Shown here in pieces: positions 42,966-53,206 of a stretch of DNA of 64,000 nt. The DNA is from Paenalcaligenes faecalis (GTDB taxonomy: Bacteria; Pseudomonadota; Gammaproteobacteria; Burkholderiales; Burkholderiaceae_B). Within the stretch, counting starts at the first letter, position 1; every line of letters begins with the position of its first letter. The DNA is taken from assembly GCF_027557445.1 (NCBI RefSeq), contig NZ_CP106841.1:2466001-2530000 (forward strand). Reading direction: 5' to 3'. The notes beneath the pieces are model-generated. The model saw only the letters and a program-made list of their open reading frames with translations, was not told the DNA's origin and did no database searches. The translations under genes and the position numbers were made by a program.

Positions 42966-44339
42966 CTATTTTGTTTTTTGAGGTCGTTGCCAGTCGGCTT
43001 TTTGCTCTTGTTTTTTAGGGGATAACACCAGACCATTATCATCCGTATCACGTGTTACCGTTGTACCCGCTGCAATGGTGGTGTTTTTACCGATCGTGAC
43101 AGGTGCCACTAACTGGGAATCTGACCCAATAAAGGCATCATCACCGATCACTGTTTTAAACTTATTAGCGCCATCGTAATTACACGTAATCACACCAGCA
43201 CCAATATTGACACGTAAACCAACCACCGCATCACCGATATAGCTTAAATGGCTCGCTTTGGCTTGTGCCGCAAAATAGCTGTTTTTCACCTCGACGAAGT
43301 TACCAATATGGCTTTGATCGCCTAGCACCGTACCGGGGCGTAAACGGGCAAAAGGGCCAATCGATACAGACTCATCCGCCTGACTTTGATCAATATGTGA
43401 AAAAGCATGCACCGTTGTGTTCGTGCCTAAGCGCGCGTTTTTAATGACGCAATTCGGGCCAATTTGTACGCCATCACCCAACACTACCTCGCCCTCAAAG
43501 ACGCAGCCCACGTCAATAAATACATCGCGCCCACATGTGAGCGTGCCACGCACGTCAATACGCGCAGGATCGGCCAAGGTTACACCTGCCTCCATGAGGC
43601 GACGCGCTTGCTCGCCTTGCCATAAACGCTCTAGTTGTGCCTGTTGCAAACGACTATTAACACCAAGCGTCTCCCAGCCAAACTGGGGGTGGGCAGCACT
43701 GACGGTTACCTGATCTTGCACAGCAAAACCGATAATGTCCGTTAAGTAGAACTCCTGTTGTGCATTGTCATTGTCTAGTCGAGCTAGCCAATCTTTAAGC
43801 TGCGCAGTAGGCGCTGCAATAATACCAGTATTGACTTCATTAATTTGATGCTCATCGGCGCTGGCGTCTTTGTGTTCAACAATACGTTGAATAGCACCCT
43901 CTGCATTACGCACAATGCGACCATAGCCCGTAGGGTCTGGAAGAAACTCGGTCAATACCGACATCCCTTGTGCACGAGCATCAATCAAGTTCTGCATGGT
44001 TTGGCTTTGTACCAACGGCACATCGCCATACAAGATCAATGTGGTATCTGTAGGATTCTCGCCGCCTAACAACTGGGGCACGGCCTGTTGTACAGCATGC
44101 CCAGTTCCTAATTGAGGCTGCTGCAATACAAACTGCAACTGCGTATCGGCTGCAAAAGACTGTTGTACCGCGTCTGCCCCATGCCCAGCCACCACCACGA
44201 TGGAGTCCGGCTGCAGCTGACGCGCACTATCAATCACATGCGCCAACATGCTTTTGCCCGCAATGCGGTGTAAGACTTTAGGTAAGTCGGACTGCATACG
44301 AGTCCCTTTCCCTGCGGCAAGAATCACTACATTTAACAT
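42966..44339 (-). CDS. glmU: Bifunctional GlmU (UDP-GlcNAc pyrophosphorylase / GlcN-1-P acetyltransferase)
   Basis: 457 residues. N-terminal nucleotidyltransferase with [18 protein letters not shown] (~8-25), [15 protein letters not shown] and the EFYLTDII motif. The C-terminal left-handed beta-helix (~255-450) carries isoleucine-patch hexapeptides ([31 protein letters not shown]). Converts GlcN-1-P to UDP-GlcNAc for cell wall and LPS, the pathway glmS feeds. The start codon is 17 bp after phaM-like gene's stop. Full length, intact. Confidence 0.97.
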   Translation of the reverse strand: MLNVVILAAGKGTRMQSDLPKVLHRIAGKSMLAHVIDSARQLQPDSIVVVAGHGADAVQQSFAADTQLQFVLQQPQLGTGHAVQQAVPQLLGGENPTDTTLILYGDVPLVQSQTMQNLIDARAQGMSVLTEFLPDPTGYGRIVRNAEGAIQRIVEHKDASADEHQINEVNTGIIAAPTAQLKDWLARLDNDNAQQEFYLTDIIGFAVQDQVTVSAAHPQFGWETLGVNSRLQQAQLERLWQGEQARRLMEAGVTLADPARIDVRGTLTCGRDVFIDVGCVFEGEVVLGDGVQIGPNCVIKNARLGTNTTVHAFSHIDQSQADESVSIGPFARLRPGTVLGDQSHIGNFVEVKNSYFAAQAKASHLSYIGDAVVGLRVNIGAGVITCNYDGANKFKTVIGDDAFIGSDSQLVAPVTIGKNTTIAAGTTVTRDTDDNGLVLSPKKQEQKADWQRPQKTK

Positions 44340-44356
44340 ATAAGTACCATTTTTTA

Positions 44357-45097
44357 TTAACTAGGAGACGTTGTTTTTTTAGCCGCTTTTTTCGCAACTG
44401 TTTTTGTCGGTGTCGCGGCTTTTTTGGCTGCCGTCTTTTTAGTCGCTGTCGCACTCGGTGACTTTGATGCTTTTTTACCGAATGTCGTATCTGCTGACGG
44501 GTTGGCGACGTTTGTAGATATATTTTCTGCTACTGATTGCGCCTGCTGCATAGACTGAGCCGTGGCTTGAGCTAAGGTTTCAAACTGCTGTTGCATTAGC
44601 CCCCACCATGCCTGCCCCGCCTGCACTAAGCTTTCGCTGGCCTGATCCGTTTCTTGGGTTGTTTGAGTCGTTGTGCCTTCGTTTTGTTCCGTATTGGCAT
44701 TCGATTTAGGGCTTTCTGAGCTTGTTTGGTTCGCAGCCTGCTGTCCCATGCTTTGCATGGTCGCCTGAGTCATGGCCTCGGCCAGACCCGGCATTGCAGC
44801 CAAACCACCCTGAGCAAAACTTTGTAAGGTCGATAAGGTACTACGCTGAATTTCTAGGCCTTGAATTGTGCTGCTTAGCATAGACAAATTCAATCGTAAC
44901 CAGTTTTCTACGGCGCGTAACTCTTTAATCCGCTTATCTAAGTCTTCGGCCGAAGGAATGCCAGCAGAAGGCGTCGATAGCCCCATCGGGTTTTGCGCCA
45001 TTCCATCCCACATTTGGCGCATCATATTCATACTAGTAAATAATGGATTGTCTTGATTGAAACCCATCCCTGCCATATCAAAAGGATTTTTTTGCAT
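44357..45097 (-). CDS. phaM: PhaM-like polyhydroxyalkanoate granule regulator
   Basis: 246 residues. The N-terminal PhaM-type region holds FMWD-like [11 protein letters not shown], then [18 protein letters not shown] and [19 protein letters not shown], the conserved block of PhaM proteins. It ends with a histone-like Lys/Ala tail ([20 protein letters not shown]). PhaM in Ralstonia binds PHB synthase and DNA and helps spread granules to daughter cells. The middle Gln/Thr/Ser-rich part is low complexity. No pha synthase gene lies in the window, so the PHB link rests on family knowledge only. Confidence 0.85.
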   Translation of the reverse strand: MQKNPFDMAGMGFNQDNPLFTSMNMMRQMWDGMAQNPMGLSTPSAGIPSAEDLDKRIKELRAVENWLRLNLSMLSSTIQGLEIQRSTLSTLQSFAQGGLAAMPGLAEAMTQATMQSMGQQAANQTSSESPKSNANTEQNEGTTTQTTQETDQASESLVQAGQAWWGLMQQQFETLAQATAQSMQQAQSVAENISTNVANPSADTTFGKKASKSPSATATKKTAAKKAATPTKTVAKKAAKKTTSPS

Positions 45098-45149
45098 TAG
45101 GTATGCCTCCTAAACGAGTCTGATGGCCAACATAGCCTTTGTATTTACA

Positions 45150-45974
45150 TTATGCCTGCTTTAAACGTAGGCGCACACTATCAATCAGCACCAACTCGGC
45201 CTCTATAGTAAAAACGCCATTTTGGGCCATTTCCCACCAATCAGAAATAGAAAGCAATCGCATTTCACTGACCTCACCATCTTGATTTTCGGGTAAGACG
45301 CCTTCGTCCAACACACAGTCATTCACCAAGACATTTTCAACCTGATACCCCTCTGGTAATTGCCTATGCATACGCAATAACAAGCGCATTGGCCCACGTT
45401 GACGTAATTGATCGGGATATAGCCCCGCCTCTTCTTGGCTTTCACGTAATAAGGACGTGTCTAGTGACTCATACGCCACCGCCAAGCCGCCTACTAAGGT
45501 ATCCCACATATTTGGATCGGTCGGTTTGTTTGCGGCCCGTTTAGCCACCCATAATCGACCATCATGGCTCCAGGCATTAAGATGAACGGCCTGTGTCAGC
45601 AACCCTAAAGGGCGCACCGCACCACGTTCAATGGCGGCCACATTGACGCCTTCGGCCACTACGTCTAATAGTTCATTACGCCAAGCTTTCACTAAACCGG
45701 CCTCATCAAGGCGCTGAGCAATATGAGCTAATAAATCATTAACACGATCATTCGGCGTTTCGTTCCAAGCAATGTGCACGGCCTCTGCTGTGACCTGCAC
45801 AGCAGAAATTTGACGTAAACAGTCCACCGCTGCCGCAGTAGCCCAGCCACAAACCCGCCCATAAATAGTTAAAGGACGGCTACCGGTAGGTGGCAAATCC
45901 TGTGTGCGCTGCACTAATTGTTGGTAGCGCTGATCTAAATCGGCCAAAGATGGCAGTAAAGGTGTCATAGTCAT
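45150..45974 (-). CDS. NUDIX hydrolase with DUF4743 N-terminal domain
   Basis: 274 residues. N-terminal ~120 residues match the DUF4743 type (IYGRVCGWATAAAVDCLR, NELLDVVAEG, IERGAVRPLGLLTQAVHLN). The NUDIX domain follows with the box at ~163-186 (G-x5-E-x7-RE-x2-EE-x-G: GGLAVAYESLD.. RESQEEAGL). Relatives include thiamine-pyrophosphokinase-linked and Fe-S-repair-like NUDIX proteins; the substrate is not known. Divergent from the SCO1 gene with a 90-bp spacer. Confidence 0.88.
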   Translation of the reverse strand: MTMTPLLPSLADLDQRYQQLVQRTQDLPPTGSRPLTIYGRVCGWATAAAVDCLRQISAVQVTAEAVHIAWNETPNDRVNDLLAHIAQRLDEAGLVKAWRNELLDVVAEGVNVAAIERGAVRPLGLLTQAVHLNAWSHDGRLWVAKRAANKPTDPNMWDTLVGGLAVAYESLDTSLLRESQEEAGLYPDQLRQRGPMRLLLRMHRQLPEGYQVENVLVNDCVLDEGVLPENQDGEVSEMRLLSISDWWEMAQNGVFTIEAELVLIDSVRLRLKQA

Positions 45975-46064
45975 AATTAGATTGTAGTGTATTAAGCGTT
46001 TGCGCCGTCAACGCGTGCTAGCATCCAAGCTCACACTTCTTTTTTATTTTGATGTCTTATTGCT

Positions 46065-46697
46065 ATGGTGAATCTGTTGCGTTTTTATCGTCTACCCAAT
46101 GTATGTCTTGGGTTGCTTATGTTAATCGGTAGCGTCATTTTTACAGGTTGTGGTCCGCAATCAACCCAAAAATCTGCATTTAAGGGCCATGATATCAGTG
46201 GATCAGGACTTGGTCAGAATTTAGCCATGCAAGATCGTAACGGGCAGTTACGCACTCTGGCTGACTACCAAGGCAAAATCGTGGTTGTGTTCTTTGGGTT
46301 TACCCAATGCCCCGACATCTGCCCTACTGCCCTTAGTCAATTAGCCCAAGCCGTAGATAGCCTTGACGAAACAGCCCAAAAAAACGTGCAAGTCCTTATG
46401 ATTAGTGTAGATCCAGCCCGTGATACGCCGACGGTGCTTCATGACTATGTACAGCTTTTTCATCCTGAGTTTGAAGGGCTAACAGGTACAGCAGAGCAAC
46501 TACATAAAACGGCTCAGTCATTCAAAGCGTTTTATGCCAAAGTACCTAGTCTACAAACAGATCAATACTCCATGGATCACTCGGCCTCTTTCTATGTATT
46601 AGATCAACAAGGTAAGGCACGTAGCCTGCTAGACGGTGATGCATCCCCTTCGGACATTGCGCATGATATTCGCCTACTTTTAGAAAAAAAATCGTAG
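46065..46697 (+). CDS. SCO1/SenC copper-chaperone lipoprotein
   Basis: 210 residues. N-terminal membrane segment with a lipobox ending FTGC (~28). Thioredoxin-like domain with the copper-binding CPDIC motif (QCPDICPTALS, ~86-90) and a downstream His in YSMDHSASFYVLD. SCO proteins deliver copper to the CuA site of cytochrome c oxidase at the periplasmic side of the membrane. Family length is normal. No oxidase genes are next to it in this window. Confidence 0.93.
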   Translation: MVNLLRFYRLPNVCLGLLMLIGSVIFTGCGPQSTQKSAFKGHDISGSGLGQNLAMQDRNGQLRTLADYQGKIVVVFFGFTQCPDICPTALSQLAQAVDSLDETAQKNVQVLMISVDPARDTPTVLHDYVQLFHPEFEGLTGTAEQLHKTAQSFKAFYAKVPSLQTDQYSMDHSASFYVLDQQGKARSLLDGDASPSDIAHDIRLLLEKKS

Positions 46698-46727
46698 AAT
46701 TGATTTTTCCTTTTTACCGCCGTCATC

Positions 46728-47603
46728 ATGAACGCACACGATCTGCGTAACCTGTTCCTATTAGCTGCCATTTGGGGTGGCTCCTTTTTATTCATGAGCG
46801 TCGCCGTCTCGGACTTTGGGGCTTGGCCGCTGATGTTAATTCGGGTCGGCGTCGCGGCGTTGGCTCTGTGGGCGGTGATTTGGTGGCAAAAAAAATGGGA
46901 TTCTCTATGCCAGTTTTGGCGTCCTATCGCCTTTGTAGGTGTGGTCAATGCTGCTATCCCCTTTACGCTATATGCCTATGCTGCACACTATTTGCCTACA
47001 GGCACGATGGCGGTAATTAATGCCATGACTCCTTTATTTGGGGCCTTAATTGCCCGTATTTGGCTCCACGAACACCTTAGCCTGTCCCGGTTTATTGGTT
47101 TAATTATTGGTTTTTCTGGCATTATATTTTTGGTTTATGAAAAACTATTTTTTGCAGATCATCACCAAAGCTTAGCCGTACTTGCTTCTATTATTGCGAC
47201 CTTTAGTTATGGGATTGCCGCCAGTTTCAGTACCAAATATTTAAAAGGTGCTGACTCTATCGCCGTTACAACGGGCAGTCTCACATCTGCTACGCTATGT
47301 ATCTTACCTTTTGCTGTGTGGTATTGGCCCACAACCCCTATTAGCGCCACCTCTTGGGGCGCAGCGCTAGCCTTAGCCTTACTTTGCACCTCTGTTGCGT
47401 ATGTCATTTTCTATCGCTTAATCGCCACTATAGGCGGGGCAAAAAGTGTGACGGTAACCTTTCTAGTCCCCCCTTTTGGAATTATCTGGGGAGTGTTACT
47501 GTTAGGAGAAACATTCGGTCTAAATGAACTACTCAGTACAGCATTCGTCTTATTAGGTACGTTATTAGCCACTGGTTTTCTACAATCCAGACTTTCCAAA
47601 TAA
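46728..47603 (+). CDS. EamA/DMT-superfamily transporter
   Basis: 291 residues with ten predicted membrane helices in two EamA halves. Signature starts: LFLLAAIWGGSFLFM near the N-terminus, then YLPTGTMAVINAMTPLFGAL, and VPPFGIIWGVLLLGE in the second half. Probable exporter of small metabolites at the inner membrane. Starts 30 bp after the SCO gene and could be cotranscribed. Not the same as the cargo EamA gene at 9722. Confidence 0.9.
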   Translation: MNAHDLRNLFLLAAIWGGSFLFMSVAVSDFGAWPLMLIRVGVAALALWAVIWWQKKWDSLCQFWRPIAFVGVVNAAIPFTLYAYAAHYLPTGTMAVINAMTPLFGALIARIWLHEHLSLSRFIGLIIGFSGIIFLVYEKLFFADHHQSLAVLASIIATFSYGIAASFSTKYLKGADSIAVTTGSLTSATLCILPFAVWYWPTTPISATSWGAALALALLCTSVAYVIFYRLIATIGGAKSVTVTFLVPPFGIIWGVLLLGETFGLNELLSTAFVLLGTLLATGFLQSRLSK

Positions 47604-47643
47604 CACTGAACCGCTACAATACGTTTTTACTTGAATTCTATTT

Positions 47644-48465
47644 ATGACATCCACAGCAGCCTCTCCACCTATATTGCAATTCACCGACGTCTCTTTGGGT
47701 TATGGTGATTTCACTGTACTCAAAGACATCACCCTCAACGTGGCTCGTGGTCAGGTTGTGGCATTAATGGGGGGCTCTGGCTCAGGTAAAACAACACTAT
47801 TGCGTGCTGCCACAGGGCAGATACTTGCTCAAACCGGTTCTATCACTGCTTTTGGTCAGGATATCTCTGCACTCTCAGCCCAACAACTGCAAGCCATGCG
47901 TCAACGTATGGGCGTACTATTTCAACAAGGAGCCCTTTTCACTGACTTAAATGTCTTTGAAAACGTGGCATTTCCACTACGCGAGCACACCAAAATGTCA
48001 GAAATTGAAATGACAAAGGTAGTGCTTGATAAATTAGATGCGGTGGGGTTACGTGCCGCCGCACATCTGCGCATCTCCGAAATTTCTGGTGGGATGGCGC
48101 GCCGTGTCGCCCTAGCTCGTAGTATCGTTCTTGAGCCCGAACTAATCCTTTATGATGAGCCCTTTGCCGGACTAGACCCGATTTCTTTAGGTATTACGGC
48201 GCAACTCATTCGTGATTTATCTGACCGTTTAAATTGTGCGTCGATTATCATTACGCATGATGTACCAGAATCATTTAAAATCGCGGATCATGTTTATATT
48301 GTTGGTCAGGGAAAACTAATTACAGATGGTTCCCCCGAGCAACTCTCAGACTCCACTGATCCCTACGTGCAGCAGTTTTTGCACGGTAAGCCAGACGGCC
48401 CTATAGCTTTTAACTACCCAGTAACCCCTGCGTTTGAGCAGTGGTTACAACAGCGAAAATCATGA
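47644..48465 (+). CDS. mlaF: MlaF, ATPase of the phospholipid transport ABC complex
   Basis: 273 residues. Walker [10 protein letters not shown]-loop [20 protein letters not shown], signature [15 protein letters not shown] (SGGMARR is the Mla/Ttg2A-type variant), Walker [13 protein letters not shown] and H-loop ITHD. Drives MlaE-mediated lipid movement that keeps outer-membrane asymmetry. The stop overlaps the mlaE start (ATGA). First gene of mlaFEDAC. Confidence 0.95.
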   Translation: MTSTAASPPILQFTDVSLGYGDFTVLKDITLNVARGQVVALMGGSGSGKTTLLRAATGQILAQTGSITAFGQDISALSAQQLQAMRQRMGVLFQQGALFTDLNVFENVAFPLREHTKMSEIEMTKVVLDKLDAVGLRAAAHLRISEISGGMARRVALARSIVLEPELILYDEPFAGLDPISLGITAQLIRDLSDRLNCASIIITHDVPESFKIADHVYIVGQGKLITDGSPEQLSDSTDPYVQQFLHGKPDGPIAFNYPVTPAFEQWLQQRKS

Positions 48466-49250
48466 ATTTCATTACTACGCCCATCTCTGCCATAGGTAGG
48501 TATTTGCGCCAAAGTATTCTGGCCTTAGGGGCGTTTACGCGCTTACTTTTCGCCCTTATCGCCCGTTCAGGTGTGATTTTTACTCGCCCTCGCCTCGTAT
48601 TCCAGCAAATTCACTTTATTGGTAATTACTCATTATTGATTATTGGTATTTCTGGGTTATTTGTAGGCTTTGTGTTGGGCTTACAAGGGTATTACACACT
48701 GACCCGTTATGGCTCCGAAGAGGCGCTTGGTTTACTTGTCGCTCTTTCTCTGACCCGAGAATTAGGCCCTGTGGTCACAGCCCTTTTATTTGCAGGCCGC
48801 GCAGGCACGTCATTGACTGCTGAAATTGGTCTCATGAAAGCCGGTGAGCAAATTGCCGCCATGGAGGTCATGGCCGTAGACCCACTACGCCGCATTCTGG
48901 TTCCTCGTTTATGGGGCGGTATTATTGCCATGCCCATCTTAGCCGCTATTTTTTCTATGGTCGGCGTGATTGGTGGCTGGGTAGTAGGGGTTCTCATGAT
49001 CGGCATCGACCCAGGTGCTTTTTGGTCGCAGATGCAAGATGGGGTAGATGTATTTAATGATGTGTTAAACGGGGTAATCAAGAGTATTGCCTTCGGCCTA
49101 GTAGTGACCTTAATCGCTCTCTACACCGGCTGGACAGCTAAAGCAACTCCCGAGGGCGTGTCACGCGCCACCACACGAACCGTTATTAGCGGCTCTCTAG
49201 CCGTGTTGGGGCTGGACTTCTTGCTTACTGCCCTTATGTTCAGCAATTAA
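48462..49250 (+). CDS. mlaE: MlaE, permease of the phospholipid transport complex
   Basis: 262 residues from ATG 48462, which overlaps the mlaF stop; a GTG at 48441 is less likely. Hydrophobic, with the MlaE-family core [40 protein letters not shown] and [20 protein letters not shown]. Inner-membrane permease working with MlaF and the MlaD ring. Length and motifs are those of the family. Confidence 0.95.
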   Translation: MNFITTPISAIGRYLRQSILALGAFTRLLFALIARSGVIFTRPRLVFQQIHFIGNYSLLIIGISGLFVGFVLGLQGYYTLTRYGSEEALGLLVALSLTRELGPVVTALLFAGRAGTSLTAEIGLMKAGEQIAAMEVMAVDPLRRILVPRLWGGIIAMPILAAIFSMVGVIGGWVVGVLMIGIDPGAFWSQMQDGVDVFNDVLNGVIKSIAFGLVVTLIALYTGWTAKATPEGVSRATTRTVISGSLAVLGLDFLLTALMFSN

Positions 49251-49266
49251 TTTTGGAATAGTTATC

Positions 49267-49722
49267 ATGTCGAATAACAAAAGCGATTTTTGGGTAGGGC
49301 TGTTTGTATTACTGGGCATCGTTGCTCTGGTATTTTTAGCCTTACGCGCAGGTAATCTTAGTACCTTTTCTTTTGCACCCACCTATCGCGTGCACGCTGC
49401 CTTTGATAATTTAGGCGGGCTAAAAGTCCGCGCTCCCATCAAAAGCAGTGGCGTAGTCGTAGGTCGCGTCGTAGAAATTGGGTTTGATAATACCGAGTTC
49501 CGAGCTACCGCTGTCTTTGAAATCGAAGAAAAATATCAATTTCCAGAAGACAGCTCCGTTTCTATTTTGACCTCTGGTCTGCTCGGGGAGCAATACATTG
49601 GTATTACCCCGGGCGGCAGCGATGATAACCTCAAAAACGATGGTCGCATTGAATACACACAAAGCGCCGTTGTCCTTGAGGAACTCATCAGCAAATTCCT
49701 ATACAGTAAAGCGGGCGAATAA
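49267..49722 (+). CDS. mlaD: MlaD, MCE-domain substrate-binding subunit
   Basis: 151 residues. One N-terminal membrane anchor (FWVGLFVLLGIVALVFLALRA) then a single MCE domain (YRVHAAFDNLGGLKVRAPIK, VVGRVVEIGFD, ILTSGLLGEQYIGI). Forms a hexameric ring in the periplasm over MlaE. Slightly shorter C-terminal tail than E. coli MlaD. Confidence 0.94.
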   Translation: MSNNKSDFWVGLFVLLGIVALVFLALRAGNLSTFSFAPTYRVHAAFDNLGGLKVRAPIKSSGVVVGRVVEIGFDNTEFRATAVFEIEEKYQFPEDSSVSILTSGLLGEQYIGITPGGSDDNLKNDGRIEYTQSAVVLEELISKFLYSKAGE

Positions 49723-49784
49723 CGTTTAGTTACAAAAATCGCTGTTATTGCGTATTTAGTTAAATTTTTTTGAGTTTGATCTTT

Positions 49785-50597
49785 ATGTCCATGCCCTCTG
49801 TATCTACTACCTCGCGTGCGCAACGCCTTGGTCGTCTTAGTACTGCAGCTGCAGCAATTGCCTTTATTTCTGGTTGTGCCTCTGTGTCTCAACCAAATCC
49901 TAACGACCCGTGGGAAAGCTACAACCGCACCATGGATAAGATCAACTACAACGTCGATCAGGCTCTAATCCGCCCTATTGCTAGCGCTTATAAAACACTT
50001 ACACCCAAACCTGCGCGCACCTGTATTGGCAATATGTTCAATAACGTGGGCGATGTTTGGTCTGCAGCCAACAGCTTTCTTCAAGGCCGCCCGCATGACT
50101 TCTTTAACTCATTAGGTCGTGTCCTATTCAACACCACCATGGGGATTGGCGGCTGTTTTGATGTTGCATCTAAAAACGGTTCGAAACGCATTCCTAACGA
50201 TTTTGGTACTACGCTAGGCGTATGGGGCATTGGCTCTGGGCCATATGTGGTATTACCTCTGCTTGGCCCTAGCACTGTTCGTGACTCTGCGGCATTGGCA
50301 GGGGGGGTAGCCGTTGGATTTAGCCACACCTCTCCGGTTACCTCTATTAAAAATGTACCGGTACGTAACTCTATACTCGGTTTGTACTTTGTTGATGTAC
50401 GTACAGGCTTACTTGATACCGAAGAGTTAATTAATGATATTGCTCTAGACCGCTACAGTTTTATACGCGATGGCTATCTACAACGTCGTCAATCACAAAT
50501 CAATAGCAAACTCCGTGACCCTCTGGATGACAGCTACGGTACTGATTTGCCAGATTACGAAGACTTTGATGACGAAGACCCAGCTCCAGCCAAATAA
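49785..50597 (+). CDS. mlaA: MlaA (VacJ) outer-membrane lipoprotein
   Basis: 270 residues from ATG 49785; a TTG at 49770 is also in frame but gives no better signal. Lipoprotein signal ending AFISGCAS. VacJ motifs NDPWESYNRTMDKINYNVD and PIASAYKTLTPKPAR, then MGIGGCFDVA and DFGTTLGVWGIGSGPYVVLP. MlaA sits in the outer membrane and removes mislocalised phospholipids, passing them to MlaC. Acidic tail (YEDFDDEDPAP). In operon with mlaD and mlaC. Confidence 0.95.
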   Translation: MSMPSVSTTSRAQRLGRLSTAAAAIAFISGCASVSQPNPNDPWESYNRTMDKINYNVDQALIRPIASAYKTLTPKPARTCIGNMFNNVGDVWSAANSFLQGRPHDFFNSLGRVLFNTTMGIGGCFDVASKNGSKRIPNDFGTTLGVWGIGSGPYVVLPLLGPSTVRDSAALAGGVAVGFSHTSPVTSIKNVPVRNSILGLYFVDVRTGLLDTEELINDIALDRYSFIRDGYLQRRQSQINSKLRDPLDDSYGTDLPDYEDFDDEDPAPAK

Positions 50598-50622
50598 TTA
50601 AAATCGCACATAAGGAATATTT

Positions 50623-51264
50623 ATGTCATTAGCAAAACGCTATGTTTCTATCCTAACGGCTCTAGTGGCCTTATTTATGATGAGTCTGTCGGTGCAGGCT
50701 CAACAGGTAGACCGCAAACAGCCGCCTGCTGAGTTTATTCAAAGCGTCGCAAATCAGACGCTAGAGGTAGTCAAAAAAGACACTGCGGCTCAGGCCGGTG
50801 ACCGGTCAGCCATTGAACGCTTAGTCGATCAATATGTACTGCCCTATGTTAATTTTGAAAAAACCACCCGTTTGTCCACAGGCCGTCACTGGCGCCAAGC
50901 CTCCGCCTCACAGCGTACCGAATTAGTGGATGCATTTAAAAACACCCTAATCCGTACCTATAGTGGTGCATTAGCTAACGTAGACAAACTCTCTGCCATT
51001 ACGGTTGGCCCATTCCGTGGCGATCCAGCGGCAGCCGACGTTGTCGTTCGCTCCACCATTACTCAAAGTAATGGTCCTGCTGTGGGTGTTGACTACCGCA
51101 TGGAAAACACGCCTGAAGGCTGGCAAATCTATGACATCAACGTCGAAGGCATTTGGCTTATTCAAAACTATCGCAACCAATTTTCACAAGTAATCACTGA
51201 AAAAGGCATTGATGGTTTGATCAAAACCCTCAACACTCAATCCATGCCAGCGCAAAACCCTTAA
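50623..51264 (+). CDS. mlaC: MlaC periplasmic phospholipid carrier
   Basis: 213 residues. Cleavable signal peptide (LTALVALFMMSLSVQAQQ) then the MlaC/Ttg2D fold: LVDQYVLPYVNFEKTTRLS, HWRQASASQRTELVDAFKN, LIRTYSGAL and GWQIYDINVEGIWLIQNYR. Ferries lipid between MlaA and MlaFED. Last mla gene; the STAS gene mlaB, which usually follows, is absent, and a terminator starts 50 bp downstream. Confidence 0.94.
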   Translation: MSLAKRYVSILTALVALFMMSLSVQAQQVDRKQPPAEFIQSVANQTLEVVKKDTAAQAGDRSAIERLVDQYVLPYVNFEKTTRLSTGRHWRQASASQRTELVDAFKNTLIRTYSGALANVDKLSAITVGPFRGDPAAADVVVRSTITQSNGPAVGVDYRMENTPEGWQIYDINVEGIWLIQNYRNQFSQVITEKGIDGLIKTLNTQSMPAQNP

Positions 51265-51314
51265 TAATCAAGCGTTACCCTTAGGCTTTTCGCTGCGTTC
51301 ATTTATAATGGAAG

Positions 51315-51340
51315 TCTGGCTCATGGTGAGCCAGATTTTT
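51315..51340 (+). terminator. Rho-independent terminator after mlaC
   Basis: TCTGGCTCA-tgg-TGAGCCAGA (perfect 9-bp stem) followed by TTTTTTATT. Confidence 0.9.
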
Positions 51341-51352
51341 TATTGTGTATCC

Positions 51353-52114
51353 ATGTCTGCAATTAAATTAGAAAACATCTCCAAAATCTTTCCTCCTGAA
51401 AAAAAAGGACTGTTCGGCAAAGCCAACGGCCCCAGTTTTCAGGCACTTAAAGACATCAACCTGACGGTAGAGCACGGTGAGTTTTTCGGCTTATTAGGCC
51501 CTAACGGTGCAGGTAAAACCACCATGATCTCGATCTTGGCAGGCTTATCACAAGCAACCCGTGGGCAAGCCAGCATCTGTGGTTACGATGTCATTCACGA
51601 TTACAAAAACTCCCGACGAGCCTTAGGCGTTGTGCCTCAAGAAATCGTCTATGATCCTTTTTTTACCGTGCGAGAAACCCTTCGTCTGCAGTCCGGCTAT
51701 TTTGGCATGCGTAATAACGACGACTGGATTGATGAAATTCTGCATAACTTAGGTCTATCTGACAAAAACGACACTAACATGCGCGCCCTCTCTGGCGGCA
51801 TGAAACGTCGTGTTCTTGTTGCTCAGGCCCTCGTTCATCGTCCTCCTGTGATTATTCTTGACGAACCTACCGCAGGGGTGGACGTAGATTTACGTCGTAG
51901 TCTTTGGGAGTTCATTTCACGATTAAATCGTGAAGGTCACACCATCTTATTGACCACTCACTACCTCGAAGAGGCAGAGGCCTTATGTGGCCGTATTGCC
52001 ATGTTGAAATCTGGCGAAATCGTTGCTCTAGACACCACAGCAGCCCTATTAGAACGTGTAGGCGGTGATGATCTCGAAGACGCCTTTGTTCGCATTATGC
52101 ATACAGAAAAGTAA
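51353..52114 (+). CDS. ABC transporter ATPase (ABC-2 type, YadG-like)
   Basis: 253 residues from ATG 51353 (MSAIKLENISKIFPP); an in-frame ATG at 51308 lies in the terminator stem and is unlikely. Walker A GPNGAGKTT, signature LSGGMKRRVLVAQAL, Walker B VIILDEPTAGVD. It pairs with the ABC-2 permease that starts 2 bp downstream. This YadGH-like pair commonly sits between the mla and his genes in Burkholderiales; its substrate is not established. Confidence 0.9.
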   Translation: MSAIKLENISKIFPPEKKGLFGKANGPSFQALKDINLTVEHGEFFGLLGPNGAGKTTMISILAGLSQATRGQASICGYDVIHDYKNSRRALGVVPQEIVYDPFFTVRETLRLQSGYFGMRNNDDWIDEILHNLGLSDKNDTNMRALSGGMKRRVLVAQALVHRPPVIILDEPTAGVDVDLRRSLWEFISRLNREGHTILLTTHYLEEAEALCGRIAMLKSGEIVALDTTAALLERVGGDDLEDAFVRIMHTEK

Positions 52115-52116
52115 CT

Positions 52117-52962
52117 ATGACTCAACCTGTAAAACATTGGGGTGTGCCCGCACCCACCGATAGCTCGCGGGTCAATCAGCCAATCATGCAAGCCCAGCCT
52201 GCTATGGGGTCCGGTTTCCCCACCCTATTTCGCAAAGAAATGCTGCGCTTTTTTAAAGTTGGCTTTCAAACTGTGGCGGCCCCTGTACTTACCGCCTTGT
52301 TATATCTGTTGATTTTTGCGCATGTACTCGAAGACCGAGTCCATGTTTTTGACTCTATCCCGTATACCGCTTTCTTGATTCCGGGATTGATGATGATGAG
52401 TATGTTGCAAAATGCCTTTGCTAACCCCTCATCCTCCCTGATTCAAAGCCGTATCACAGGGAACTTAGTCTTTATTTTGCTGCCACCTATTTCGCATCGT
52501 GAAATTTATTTTGCTTATATAGGTGCAGCCATCATTCGCGGGTTAACCGTCGGTTTTTTTGTTTGGCTTGTTTCCCTATTTTTTGTACGACTTCCTGTTG
52601 CAAATCCATTGTGGGTCATTAGCTTTGCCGTCTTATCTTGCGGTATTATGGGCTCTCTAGGCGTTATTGCCGGATTGTGGTCAGAAAAATTTGATCAACT
52701 CGCCGCTTTCCAGAATTTTTTAATCATGCCTGCGACTTTTTTATCCGGCGTGTTTTACTCTATACACAGTCTGCCTGCTTTCTGGCAGGCTGTCTCGCAC
52801 TGGAACCCTATCTTTTATACGATAGATGGTTTTCGTTACGGTTTTTTCGCCGCCTCAGACGTCTCGCCATGGCATAGTCTTGCCGTCGTAGGCTCTGTGT
52901 TTGCGGTACTTTGTTTCTTATCGCTACGCCTGCTTGCTTCAGGCTATAAATTACGGAATTAA
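52117..52962 (+). CDS. ABC-2 type permease (YadH-like)
   Basis: 281 residues. Six hydrophobic segments; ABC-2 family features: LFRKEMLRFFKVGFQTVAAP, LIPGLMMMSMLQNAFANPSS and MPATFLSGVFYSIHSLPAFW. Partner of the ATPase just upstream. Inner membrane. Confidence 0.9.
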   Translation: MTQPVKHWGVPAPTDSSRVNQPIMQAQPAMGSGFPTLFRKEMLRFFKVGFQTVAAPVLTALLYLLIFAHVLEDRVHVFDSIPYTAFLIPGLMMMSMLQNAFANPSSSLIQSRITGNLVFILLPPISHREIYFAYIGAAIIRGLTVGFFVWLVSLFFVRLPVANPLWVISFAVLSCGIMGSLGVIAGLWSEKFDQLAAFQNFLIMPATFLSGVFYSIHSLPAFWQAVSHWNPIFYTIDGFRYGFFAASDVSPWHSLAVVGSVFAVLCFLSLRLLASGYKLRN

Positions 52963-52966
52963 TACT

Positions 52967-53206
52967 ATGTTGCCGACACCCGAACTCGTACAAACGTACA
53001 TTGCCGACAACTTAAACTGTGAGCACCTCGAAGTCCAAGGCGATGGTTCTCACTTTGAGGCTATTATCGTTAGTCCTGCCTTTGAAGGCAAAAATCGTAT
53101 CCAGCGTCACCAAGTTGTCTATGCGGCACTGGGTGACCGCATGAAAAGCGAAATTCATGCCCTCTCTATGCGCACCTACACCCCCGAAGAATACAAGGCT
53201 CTATAA
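52967..53206 (+). CDS. ibaG: BolA/IbaG-family protein
   Basis: 79 residues from ATG 52967, 4 bp after the permease stop. BolA fold: [59 protein letters not shown] with the conserved Arg-x-x-R-H-Q-x-V. IbaG/YrbA-type BolA proteins work with monothiol glutaredoxins in Fe-S handling. The gene lies directly before murA, as in most proteobacteria. Confidence 0.93.
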   Translation: MLPTPELVQTYIADNLNCEHLEVQGDGSHFEAIIVSPAFEGKNRIQRHQVVYAALGDRMKSEIHALSMRTYTPEEYKAL

